A DNA stretch of 64,000 bases from Candidatus Omnitrophota bacterium. GTDB taxonomy: Bacteria; Omnitrophota; Gorgyraeia; 2-01-FULL-45-10. This document shows positions 56,748 to 64,000 of this stretch, in pieces. The DNA lies in NCBI GenBank assembly GCA_041650805.1, contig JBAZKM010000003.1, positions 160,401-224,400 on the forward strand, given 5' to 3'. Every line of letters begins with the position of its first letter. The first letter of the stretch is position 1. The notes under the pieces are model-generated. The model was given only the letters and a program-made list of their open reading frames with translations, had not been told where the DNA came from and did not search any database. The translations under genes were made by a program, and so were the position numbers.

Positions 56748-57605
56748 ATGATTCGATTTAATAAGGTCGCGATAATCGGCGTAGGATTGATGGGCGGCTC
56801 GATCGGGCTGGCAGTGAAGAAGCGAAGAGTGGCCGGAGAGGTCATCGGCGTCTTCAGGCATGCCTCCACTTTGAGGAGGGCCCTGAAGAGAAGGGCCGTA
56901 GACCGCGGGACCCTGAGCATAGAGGAGGGCGTAAAGGACGCCGACCTAATTATAATAGCAACGCCCGTATATTCCATACCGCCGCTTGCGGCAAAAGTGA
57001 TGCGTTATGCGAAGAAGGGGGCCATGATCACCGATGCAGGCAGCACGAAGAAGTGGCTGGTGGGAGAAGTCGAGAGGAAACTCGGTAGTTCCCGCCGGGT
57101 ATTTTTCGTAGGGTCCCATCCTATGGCCGGGTCGGAACACGCAGGGGTTGAGTTCGCCAGGGACAACCTCCTGGCCGATGCCCCGTGCATAGTGACGAGG
57201 ACCCCGAAGACCGACAGGCGCGCCCTCGGGGCCGTCATCAACTTCTGGTCGGCGCTGGGCGCAAGGGTCGCCATTATGGACCCTTCCGCACACGACAGGA
57301 ACATATCGTTCGCAAGCCATCTGCCGCACCTGGTCGCTTTCGGCGTCATAGGGGCCGTCCCGGAGAAGTATTTCCTCTATTCGGCGGAGGGCTTTAAAGA
57401 CACTACGAGAGTGGCATCGAGCGACCCCAGGATGTGGACGGATATCTTCCTGACCAACAGAAAAGATGTCCTGAGGTCGGCCCGCATGTTCAAGGGCTAC
57501 CTCGGCGAGATAGTACGGGTGGTGAAGAACGGAGATTCCAAGAAGCTCTTCCGCCTGCTTAAGAGCGCAAAGATGAAGCGCGACAAATTCTTTTATGGGA
57601 AATAA
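56748..57605 (+). CDS. tyrA: Prephenate dehydrogenase
   Basis: NAD(P)-dependent enzyme to 4-hydroxyphenylpyruvate for tyrosine. The Rossmann start VAIIGVGLMGGSIGLAVKK is clear, then VGSHPMAGSEHAGVEFA with the substrate-binding His region and a helical dimer domain. The length of 285 residues means no fused ACT or mutase domain. The end overlaps cmk by 11 bp. Confidence 0.95.
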   Translation: MIRFNKVAIIGVGLMGGSIGLAVKKRRVAGEVIGVFRHASTLRRALKRRAVDRGTLSIEEGVKDADLIIIATPVYSIPPLAAKVMRYAKKGAMITDAGSTKKWLVGEVERKLGSSRRVFFVGSHPMAGSEHAGVEFARDNLLADAPCIVTRTPKTDRRALGAVINFWSALGARVAIMDPSAHDRNISFASHLPHLVAFGVIGAVPEKYFLYSAEGFKDTTRVASSDPRMWTDIFLTNRKDVLRSARMFKGYLGEIVRVVKNGDSKKLFRLLKSAKMKRDKFFYGK

Positions 57606-58290
57606 GAGCCCGCGGACGCTCGTGATAGCAATAGACGGGCCTGCGGGGAGCGGAAAGAGCACCGTCTCCAAGCTTATAGCTAAAAAGCTCGGCATACTGT
57701 ATGTAGACACAGGGGCCATGTACAGGGCGCTTACCCTTAAGGCGATGCGGGAACGTATAGACCTCAAAGATGAAGATGCCCTGGTATCATTGGCCCGTTC
57801 CACCGGCATAGACCTTGGCGAAGGGGCCGGGCGCCTCAGGGTGCTGCTTGACGGAGAAGACGTGGCGGGCCTCATACGCACGCCGGAACTGACCGCAAAT
57901 ATAAAGTACATAGCGCGGGTGCCGGGGGTGAGGCACGAGATGGTGAGACTCCAGCGCGCCATAGGCAAACGGCAGGGCGCCGTCCTGGAGGGAAGGGATA
58001 TAGGCACGGTCGTATTCCCGGACGCCGACCATAAATTCTATCTTGACGCAAGCGTCAAAGAGAGGGCCAGGCGCAGGCACAGGGAGTTGCTTGAGTCCGG
58101 CGAAAAGGTCAGCGTTGAGGAGATAGAGAAAGATATAGTCGTAAGGGACGAATCGGACATAAAGAGGGAGGTCGGCGCGCTCAAAAAGGCCGACGACGCC
58201 GTTCTCATCGATACGACGGGCCTCACGATAAATGAGGTAGTAGAGAAGATATTAAGTCATATACCCGATACCCTATACCCTATACCCTGA
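57595..58290 (+). CDS. cmk: Cytidylate kinase
   Basis: Phosphorylates CMP/dCMP. Walker A GPAGSGKST is at residues 15-23, followed by the DTGAMYRALTLKA segment, EGRDIGTVVFPDADHKFYL and RRHRELLE. The length of 231 residues is usual. The last eight or so residues (DTLYPIP) and the stop come from a CCCTATA heptamer array at 58261-58289, so the C-terminus has been replaced or extended by the repeat. Confidence 0.95.
   Translation: MGNKSPRTLVIAIDGPAGSGKSTVSKLIAKKLGILYVDTGAMYRALTLKAMRERIDLKDEDALVSLARSTGIDLGEGAGRLRVLLDGEDVAGLIRTPELTANIKYIARVPGVRHEMVRLQRAIGKRQGAVLEGRDIGTVVFPDADHKFYLDASVKERARRRHRELLESGEKVSVEEIEKDIVVRDESDIKREVGALKKADDAVLIDTTGLTINEVVEKILSHIPDTLYPIP
58261..58289. repeat. Heptamer array at the cmk end (CCCTATA)
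   Basis: Three to four units at a 7-bp period encode the C-terminus of Cmk and run into its TGA stop, 4 bp before the ispH ATG. The array takes the place of any ribosome binding site for ispH. Confidence 0.85.
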
Positions 58291-58293
58291 CGC

Positions 58294-59166
58294 ATGCGTA
58301 TACGTCTCGCTAAGCGGATCGGCTTCTGTTTCGGCGTTAAGCGCGCCATAGAGATGGCGGAGAAGGCGCTTGAATATAATGATGATGTATATTCGCTCGG
58401 CTCGGTCATACATAACCGGCAGGTAGTGAAGAAGTTGTCGGATAAAGGGCTTAAGGTAGTGCGGGGCATAGACGGCATAAAAGGCGGGACGGTCGTCGTT
58501 TCGTCCCACGGCATAAGCCCTGCGGTCGCCGGGCGGATAAGAGAAAAGGGATTAAAGCTGATCGACACGACGTGCCCCTTCGTCCTGAACGCGCAGAGGA
58601 TAGCGAAGTCGCTCGGAGACGAAGGCTACCGCGTAGTGATAGTCGGCGATTCGGAACACCCCGAAGTCAAAGCGCTCAGGGGCTTTGTCCCCGACGTGTG
58701 CGTGGTGAAGAACAAAAAGGAGGCGATGCGTCTCGCAGTCAGGCCGCATTCGAGGATAAGCGTGATATCGCAGACGACACAGTCGACGGCGAACTTTCTC
58801 GATGTGGTCAGGGTCATAACCGGCAAAAAACCGGGAGAACTGAAAGTAATAAATACGATCTGTAAAGACGTGGAAGAGCGGCAGAACTCCGCCGTCGCGC
58901 TGGCGCGCAAGGTTGACGCCATGCTTGTTATAGGCGGGAGGAACAGCGCGAACACAAGACGGCTTTTCGAGCTATGCCGTAAGATATGCAGGAATTCTCA
59001 CCTTCTCGAGACGGAACGGGATATAAGGAGAGGGTGGTACGATACGGCGGAATGCGTAGGCATAACGAGCGGCGCTTCAACGCCGGATTGGATAGTCAAA
59101 CGGGTAGTAGAGGTAATACGCGTAAAGCATAAAGCGAAAAGTGCGAAACGGTTAAGGAAGAAGTGA
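58294..59166 (+). CDS. ispH: 4-hydroxy-3-methylbut-2-enyl diphosphate reductase
   Basis: Iron-sulphur enzyme giving IPP and DMAPP, the last step of the MEP isoprenoid pathway. The cluster cysteines are C12 (GFCFGVKRA), C94 (DTTCPFV) and C190 (NTICKDVEERQ), at the same spacing as in E. coli. The length of 290 residues is normal. No Shine-Dalgarno sequence is visible because a heptamer array fills the upstream space; coupling to cmk is likely. Confidence 0.96.
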   Translation: MRIRLAKRIGFCFGVKRAIEMAEKALEYNDDVYSLGSVIHNRQVVKKLSDKGLKVVRGIDGIKGGTVVVSSHGISPAVAGRIREKGLKLIDTTCPFVLNAQRIAKSLGDEGYRVVIVGDSEHPEVKALRGFVPDVCVVKNKKEAMRLAVRPHSRISVISQTTQSTANFLDVVRVITGKKPGELKVINTICKDVEERQNSAVALARKVDAMLVIGGRNSANTRRLFELCRKICRNSHLLETERDIRRGWYDTAECVGITSGASTPDWIVKRVVEVIRVKHKAKSAKRLRKK

Positions 59167-59175
59167 GTAAATCCA

Positions 59176-59275
59176 TCCGCCTTCGCCAAAGGAGATATTC
59201 AAAGCAGCTAAGCTTCGGCGGATGCCCGCCGAAGCAGATCTTCTCTGAATAACAAAAGATGCGAAGGCGGGCAAA
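59176..59275. repeat. Nested inverted repeat between ispH and rpsA
   Basis: An outer pair CCGCCTTCGC / GCGAAGGCGG and an inner pair GCTTCGGCGG / CCGCCGAAGC (loop ATGC), with partial pairing between, form a hairpin of about 100 nt. There is no T run, so it is not a simple terminator. Confidence 0.75.
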
Positions 59276-59296
59276 TAGAAAGGGGACGTGGGCGTA

Positions 59297-60910
59297 ATGA
59301 TCAAAGAGAATGACACAATGAATGATACAGAAGAGACGGATGAAACCAAGGAGGTGAGGACCGACGATTTTGCCCGGCTGTACGGCGAGAGCATAACCAA
59401 TATCAAGGAGGGGCAGATAGTCAAGGGCAGGATAATCGCCATCACGCCTAAGGACGTCATAGTCGACATCGGGTACAAATCGGAAGGCGCGATCTCGCTA
59501 TCGGAGTTCGGCGATCCGGACGCTATAAAGGTAGGAGACGAGGTCGACGTATACCTGGAATCGAAAGAGGACGATAACGGCATGGTGGTCCTCTCGAAGC
59601 AGAAGGCCGAACGCGCGGTAGGATGGGAGATGGTGATATCGCGCTACGGCGAGGGTGACCTGGTGGACGGCAAGGTGACCAGGGAGGTAAAGGGCGGGTT
59701 CATGGTCGACATCGGAGTAGAGGCCTTTTTGCCTGCCAGCCTGGCGGCTCTCAAGAGCTTCGGCAATACAAGGCAGTTGATAGGGCAGGCGTTCCAGTTC
59801 AAGATCGTGAAGATCAACAAACCCAGGAAGAATATAGTCGTTTCGCGTAAGGACGCTTTGCAGCAGCAGAGAGAAGAAGACAAGAAGAAGATGCTGGAGA
59901 CGCTGCAGAAGGGTGCCGTCGTCAGCGGGATCGTGAGGAATATCACCGACTTCGGGGCCTTCGTGGACCTGGGGGCGGGGATGATCGGGCTCCTGCACAT
60001 CACCGATATGAGCTGGGGCAGGGTGTCCCATCCCAGCGAGGTCCTCGCCATAGGGGACTCTATCGAGGTGGTCGTGCTCGACTTCGACAAGGAATCGATG
60101 AAGATATCCCTGGGCCTCAAACAGAAGACGCCCAACCCGTGGGAGACGGTAGATACCAAGTATGCCTCCGGCAGCAAGGTAAAGGGATCCATAGTCAATA
60201 TAGTGCCGTACGGCGCGTTCGTAGAGCTGGAGAAAGGCGTTGAAGGGCTTCTCCACATATCGGAGCTTTCCTGGACCAAGAAGTATGCCAATCCGAATGA
60301 GCTTTTGGCGATCGGAGACCGCATAGAGGTGCAGGTGCTGGATGTGGATAAGCAGAATAAGAAGATATCACTGGGCCTGAAACAGCTTGAGTCGAACCCA
60401 TGGCTTGAGGTCGAGACGAAGTACCCCGTGGGGACGCGCGTGAAGGGCAAGGTCCGTAACCTCACGGACTACGGGGCGTTCGTCGAACTGGAAGACGGGA
60501 TAGACGGGCTGGTGCACGTATCCGATATCTCATGGACGAAGCGCATAGGCCACCCCAAGGACGTCTTCAAGAAAGGCGAGAAGATCGAGGCGGTCGTCCT
60601 GGCCGTAGACGCCAATAACAGGCGCATATCGCTCGGCGTGAAGCAGCTTGCCGCAGACCCGTGGGATGATATAGCGTTGAAGTATGTGCCGAATACGATG
60701 CTGCCGGGAAAGGTCACTAAGGCGGCGAACTTCGGCCTATTCATCGAGATCGATAAGGACCTCGAAGGGCTTGCTCATATCTCCGAGATACCTCTCGGCG
60801 AAGGGGAGAAGCTCGAAGAGAAATTCAAGGTAGGCGACGACGTGAACGTTAAGGTCATCAAGGTCGATTCGATACAGCACAAGATCGCGCTGTCGCTGAA
60901 GGTGGTGTAG
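59297..60910 (+). CDS. rpsA: 30S ribosomal protein S1
   Basis: RNA-binding protein that brings mRNA to the ribosome. Six S1 domains follow each other, beginning near residues 40, 125, 205, 290, 375 and 462 (for example GIVRNITDFGAFVDLG and GKVRNLTDYGAFVELEDGIDGLVHVSD). The length of about 537 residues matches six-domain S1. The start is uncertain: ATG 59297 is chosen with AAAGGGG upstream; GTG 59288 is also possible. A strong nested hairpin lies just before it. Confidence 0.95.
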   Translation: MIKENDTMNDTEETDETKEVRTDDFARLYGESITNIKEGQIVKGRIIAITPKDVIVDIGYKSEGAISLSEFGDPDAIKVGDEVDVYLESKEDDNGMVVLSKQKAERAVGWEMVISRYGEGDLVDGKVTREVKGGFMVDIGVEAFLPASLAALKSFGNTRQLIGQAFQFKIVKINKPRKNIVVSRKDALQQQREEDKKKMLETLQKGAVVSGIVRNITDFGAFVDLGAGMIGLLHITDMSWGRVSHPSEVLAIGDSIEVVVLDFDKESMKISLGLKQKTPNPWETVDTKYASGSKVKGSIVNIVPYGAFVELEKGVEGLLHISELSWTKKYANPNELLAIGDRIEVQVLDVDKQNKKISLGLKQLESNPWLEVETKYPVGTRVKGKVRNLTDYGAFVELEDGIDGLVHVSDISWTKRIGHPKDVFKKGEKIEAVVLAVDANNRRISLGVKQLAADPWDDIALKYVPNTMLPGKVTKAANFGLFIEIDKDLEGLAHISEIPLGEGEKLEEKFKVGDDVNVKVIKVDSIQHKIALSLKVV

Positions 60911-60914
60911 GGCG

Positions 60915-61442
60915 TTATTTCCGGTCGAAGAAGGGATTCTTCCCGGTGACGCTCAGAGGTATGCCAAGGGCCTGTTTCACTTCAGGAGAGAATATCTTGA
61001 GGTCGAGGCAGGCCCTTCCTATCGAGTACATGATGCGGTTATCGATATGGAACTGGTTTGCGACCGAGACCGCGGATGTCGCCGCAATGCCGAGGTCTAC
61101 CGAGTTGTACGCGCAGATGCCTTTCGTCTTTTTCAATTCAGCGCACGTCCCGTATCCGCAAAACCCGCAGTTGAGGCCGGCCGGATTGTCTTTGGCCCCT
61201 ATTATGACTATTGCACCTGAAGCGGCTATCGAGGCGGCATCGCGTTCCATGCTGGGCCTATTTTCGGCCTTCGATATGCTTTTCATGGTATCGGTCAGCT
61301 TGGTCCTGGACGGTTCATCCTCGATCACCAGCACTTCTATATTATCGATACCCCTCGTTTTAGGAGAGGTCCTTGCCCCGGCAGCCATAAGCCCGGCGAC
61401 GCTCAAGAGAGCGGATAGTTCAAGCTCTTTCGATCTCTTCAT
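60915..61442 (-). CDS. DUF2148 ferredoxin-like domain protein
   Basis: The only clear minus-strand gene. The 175-residue protein has a four-cysteine cluster C92-x2-C95-x4-C100-x9-C110 (NCGFCGYGTC then GICAYN), followed by the typical DLGIAATSAVSVANQ helix of the DUF2148 family, and probably binds an iron-sulphur cluster. The function is unknown. A GAGGAG site 8 nt before the ATG on the minus strand confirms strand and start. It is convergent with rpsA, with 4 bp between the ends and no clear terminator. A forward frame of similar length overlaps it and is judged a shadow. Confidence 0.9.
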   Translation of the reverse strand: MKRSKELELSALLSVAGLMAAGARTSPKTRGIDNIEVLVIEDEPSRTKLTDTMKSISKAENRPSMERDAASIAASGAIVIIGAKDNPAGLNCGFCGYGTCAELKKTKGICAYNSVDLGIAATSAVSVANQFHIDNRIMYSIGRACLDLKIFSPEVKQALGIPLSVTGKNPFFDRK

Positions 61443-61503
61443 GGCATATTCTCCTCACAGAAGAGGATAGCACAGGGACCTGAGGGCGGTCAATGGATTT
61501 CTG

Positions 61504-61532
61504 TTGACATATCCGATACGGTGTGATAATAT
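61504..61532 (+). promoter_or_regulatory. Promoter of the small secreted protein gene
   Basis: TTGACA at 61504-61509 and TAATAT at 61527-61532 (17-bp spacing), or GATAAT at 61525-61530 with 15 bp. The predicted start near 61539 puts a stable hairpin at the very 5' end of the RNA. Confidence 0.65.
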
Positions 61533-61540
61533 ACAACAAG

Positions 61541-61569
61541 CACTGAGAGATACTCAGTGTCTTTTTTTT
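61541..61569 (+). terminator. Terminator-shaped hairpin at the 5' end of the leader
   Basis: A perfect 7-bp stem CACTGAG/CTCAGTG with loop AGATA is followed by TC and a T run. No gene reads into it from the left (the neighbour is divergent), so it is either an attenuator or a 5' stabilising hairpin for the gene at 61603. Confidence 0.6.
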
Positions 61570-61602
61570 ATAAGGAAAGCATAAAGAGGAGGTGAAGCAG
61601 AA

Positions 61603-61992
61603 ATGAAGCGATTTGTCTTAGTTACTGCGATGCTGGTTTTCGTTTCCTCATTCGCATATGCACAGGAAGCAGGTCAGGAGACGGTGCCTGCTGTCGAGAA
61701 TGCCCAGGTCACCATAAAGGGCGATATCATCGACAATATGTGCGCGGGCTCAAAGGCCCCCGAGGCCCTTGCCGAGTTCGCCGCGGGACACACCAAAGAG
61801 TGTGCCCTGATGCCGGCATGCGCCGCGAGCGGTTATTCGATATTCGCGGACGGGAAGCTCACCAGGTTCGACAAAGATTCGAACACGAAGGTAGAGGAGT
61901 TTTTGAAGAACCCTGACTCGAAGCTCCAGGTAGTGGTCGCTGCCGAGAAAGTCGGCGATGAGCTCAAACTGGTCTCCATAGCGAACCAGTAA
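61603..61992 (+). CDS. Small secreted cysteine-containing protein
   Basis: 129 residues with a clear signal peptide (MKRFVLVTAMLVFVSSFAYA, cut after A20). The mature part has C47, H63, C67 and C73 in DNMCAG and HTKECALMPACAASGYSI, then a small DGKLTRFDK strand pair. Similar exported proteins with this cysteine pattern occur in several phyla with unknown function; the cysteines and His could bind a metal or haem, which is inference. A very strong AGGAGGTGA site precedes the ATG, so high expression is likely. Confidence 0.85.
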   Translation: MKRFVLVTAMLVFVSSFAYAQEAGQETVPAVENAQVTIKGDIIDNMCAGSKAPEALAEFAAGHTKECALMPACAASGYSIFADGKLTRFDKDSNTKVEEFLKNPDSKLQVVVAAEKVGDELKLVSIANQ

Positions 61993-62017
61993 TATTCATA
62001 AGAAGGGCCAGTATTAA

Positions 62018-62056
62018 AAGGGACGGCCGGTCCGATATCGGCCGTCCCTTCTCTTT
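62018..62056 (+). terminator. Terminator after the secreted protein gene
   Basis: A 12-bp perfect stem (62018-62029 with 62039-62050, AAGGGACGGCCG type) with a 9-nt loop is followed by CTCTTT. It is a good intrinsic terminator though the T run is short. Confidence 0.8.
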
Positions 62057-62074
62057 GCCGGCTCTAAAATTTCG

Positions 62075-62103
62075 TTGCAATCGACGGTGGGGCGTTGTAC
62101 AAT
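62075..62103 (+). promoter_or_regulatory. tyrS promoter
   Basis: TTGCAA at 62075-62080 and TACAAT at 62098-62103 with exactly 17 bp between. A start about 7 nt downstream (near 62110) is only about 3 nt before the tyrS ATG, so the mRNA would be leaderless. Confidence 0.65.
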
Positions 62104-62112
62104 ACTCGGCAT

Positions 62113-63315
62113 ATGGAAAAAGATCCTGATAGACAGCTGGAGCTCATAAAGCGCGGGACCGTAGAGGTGATACAGCCGGACGAGCTCAGGAAGAAGCTGG
62201 AGCGCGCCGCAAAGACGAATAAGCCGCTGGTCATAAAGGCCGGCTTCGACCCCACCGCGCCCGATATCCATCTGGGCCATACCGTGCTCCTCCGTAAGAT
62301 GCGCCATTTCCAGGACCTCGGCCATAAGGTGGTATTCCTGATAGGCGATCATACCGCCATGATAGGGGACCCGTCCGGTGTATCTAAGACGCGGCCGCAG
62401 CTTACGCCGAAAGAGGTGGAAGATAATGCCAGGACCTATGAACGGCAGATATCGAAGGTCCTGGATATAAGGAAGCTCGAGATACGCTTCAACAGCGAAT
62501 GGCTCGGCAAGATGACGATCGCGGGAATAGCCGAACTGATGGCCCGTTACTCTGTCCAGAGGATGCTGGAGAGGGACGACTTCTCCAACCGTTATAAACA
62601 GCAGAAGAACATCACCATGCTCGAGTTCCTCTATCCGCTTCTCCAGGGTTACGATTCCGTGGCGCTCAAGGCCGACATAGAGCTCGGCGGCAGCGATCAG
62701 AAGTTCAATCTGCTGGTGGGCCGCGATATACAGGGCGCGTACGGCCAGGAAACCCAGGTCGTCATCACCATGCCGCTCCTCGAGGGCCTCGACGGCGTCC
62801 AGAAGATGTCGAAATCACTCGGTAACTACGTCGGAATAAATGAAACGGCCAAGGAGATGTTCGGCAAACTCATGTCCGTATCGGACGAACTGATGTACAA
62901 ATATTACGAGCTCCTAACAGATGAGGACGTGGCGAAGGTCAAGGTTGAGGTCAAGGAGGGCAAACTCCATCCGAAACAGGCAAAAGTTAACCTCGCAAAA
63001 CTCATAGTAACGCAATATCACGGCGAAAAAGAAGCTGTGAAACAGGCCGAAGAGTTCGACAGGGCATTCAAAGATAAAGGTTTTCCCACGGATATAGAAC
63101 TCAAAACGATTCAATCGGCTTCGGCTTCTCTTGTGAGCGTGCTCGTTGACGGCGCGCATCTCCTTGCCAGCAGGGGGGAGGCCAAACGCAAGATACAGGA
63201 AGGGGCCGTTGAAGTTAACGGTACGAAGGTCTCAGATATAAACTGCGAGCTTGAAAAAGGCAAAGAGCTTCGGATCCGCGTAGGCAAAAAGTTCGCCCTG
63301 ATCCTGTTGAAATAG
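62113..63315 (+). CDS. tyrS: Tyrosine--tRNA ligase
   Basis: Class I synthetase charging tRNA-Tyr. The HIGH-type motif HLGH is at residues 53-56 (GFDPTAPDIHLGHTVLL), KMSKS is exact (KMSKSLGNYVG), and an S4-like RNA-binding domain ends the protein (ASRGEAKRKIQEGAVEVNG). The length is 400 residues. I chose the ATG at 62113; an upstream TTG in the same frame lies within the -10 region. No Shine-Dalgarno sequence is visible, which fits a leaderless mRNA. Confidence 0.96.
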   Translation: MEKDPDRQLELIKRGTVEVIQPDELRKKLERAAKTNKPLVIKAGFDPTAPDIHLGHTVLLRKMRHFQDLGHKVVFLIGDHTAMIGDPSGVSKTRPQLTPKEVEDNARTYERQISKVLDIRKLEIRFNSEWLGKMTIAGIAELMARYSVQRMLERDDFSNRYKQQKNITMLEFLYPLLQGYDSVALKADIELGGSDQKFNLLVGRDIQGAYGQETQVVITMPLLEGLDGVQKMSKSLGNYVGINETAKEMFGKLMSVSDELMYKYYELLTDEDVAKVKVEVKEGKLHPKQAKVNLAKLIVTQYHGEKEAVKQAEEFDRAFKDKGFPTDIELKTIQSASASLVSVLVDGAHLLASRGEAKRKIQEGAVEVNGTKVSDINCELEKGKELRIRVGKKFALILLK

Positions 63316-63351
63316 CCCCTGTTAGGAACTGAATTTTTTTTAAAATAAGTA

Positions 63352-63379
63352 TTGACATCATTCCTGAATATGGTATATT
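63352..63379 (+). promoter_or_regulatory. Probable rRNA operon promoter
   Basis: TTGACA at 63352-63357 and TATATT at 63374-63379 with 16-bp spacing, after an A/T-rich tract that could act as an UP element. It lies about 235 bp before the 16S 5' end. Confidence 0.7.
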
Positions 63380-63465
63380 TAGACACTACCAATAAGGAGA
63401 AGGTGTCTGTTAAATACTTCGCCTTGACAATTTGACAGGTTTTTCTTAAAACAGAGGATGTAATC

Positions 63466-63490
63466 AAGGCATCGTCTCGATGCCTTTTTT
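63466..63490 (+). terminator. Terminator-like hairpin 1 in the rRNA leader
   Basis: Stem AAGGCATCG / CGATGCCTT (63466-63474 with 63478-63486), loop TCT, then a T run. It lies between the rRNA promoter and the 16S gene. Confidence 0.8.
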
Positions 63491-63501
63491 GTGTCTAAAA
63501 T

Positions 63502-63521
63502 CCGCCTCTGGCGGGTTTTTT
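63502..63521 (+). terminator. Terminator-like hairpin 2 in the rRNA leader
   Basis: Stem CCGCC / GGCGG with loop TCT, then G and a T run, directly behind hairpin 1. Together they form a tandem terminator. Confidence 0.75.
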
Positions 63522-63527
63522 ATTGTC

Positions 63528-63539
63528 GTTCTTTGACAA
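63528..63539 (+). promoter_or_regulatory. boxA-like rRNA antitermination site
   Basis: GTTCTTTGACAA resembles the boxA consensus (TGCTCTTTAACA) used by Nus factors to make rRNA transcription resist termination. It lies downstream of both hairpins and about 75 bp before 16S. Confidence 0.55.
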
Positions 63540-63613
63540 CGAGTCTTAAGACCGAAAAACCAAACAAGAGATTGTTTGGCAGGAATAAGCCAAGATGGAA
63601 TTCTTCAGATATT

Positions 63614-64000
<387 letters not shown>

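Noticed and set aside
60946..61470. Forward frame of 174 codons opposite the DUF2148 gene
   Set aside because: The minus-strand product has a recognisable cysteine cluster and a ribosome binding site; the forward product looks like a shadow translation.

Overview
The window is a dense bacterial chromosome segment with nearly every gene on the + strand. It ends 387 bases into a 16S rRNA gene. The order of housekeeping genes, the 7,094-residue open reading frame with a signal peptide, and the many short 7-8 bp tandem repeats together suggest a member of Candidatus Omnitrophota (formerly OP3, PVC group), where giant genes are known. This placement is inferred from layout and was not tested with a 16S tree.

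Layout: (1) 1-460, a four-helix-bundle (S23/IVP-like) gene between inverted heptamer arrays. (2) 468-25085, a compact run, probably one or a few operons: recA-recX-alaS, then hisD-B-H-A-F-I, trpE-G-D-C-F-B-(small unknown gene)-trpA, manC-like, ruvX, an M16 and an M50 peptidase, rpe, a phosphohexomutase, lepA, lepB, pgsA and plsY. Many junctions are 1-14 bp overlaps, which suggests translational coupling. (3) 25134-46493, one gene with its own near-consensus promoter. It encodes an exported multidomain protein: radical SAM, deiminase-like, two membrane spans, GNAT, methyltransferase, Fic-like, kinase-like, HD, zincin, 35 tandem 31-residue repeats, an AT-rich module of unknown type, a second Rossmann domain, an arginase-like domain and a C-terminal domain. 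Re-used linker cassettes and heptamer arrays lie at the domain borders. (4) 46494-47128, a non-coding region with nested perfect inverted repeats, then a promoter and an attenuator-like hairpin. (5) 47129-51022, rimP-nusA-infB; then trpS, scpA, scpB, pheA, hisC, DAHP synthase, tyrA, cmk, ispH and rpsA to 60910. (6) 60915-63315, a minus-strand DUF2148 gene, a small secreted protein gene and tyrS, which is apparently leaderless. (7) 63352-64000, an rRNA promoter, two terminator-like hairpins, a boxA-like site and the 5' part of 16S rRNA.

The clusters supply histidine, tryptophan and phenylalanine/tyrosine synthesis: DAHP synthase, chorismate mutase-prephenate dehydratase, prephenate dehydrogenase and a shared aminotransferase. 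They sit with translation factors, chromosome segregation (ScpAB) and phospholipid synthesis. hisG, hisE and aroA are not in the window.

The most unusual signals are the giant modular protein with its 31-residue solenoid, and a family of 7-8 bp tandem repeats. These repeats occur between genes and also in frame inside alaS, hisH, hisF, manC, nusA and the giant gene, nearly always in an orientation that has no stop codon in any frame.
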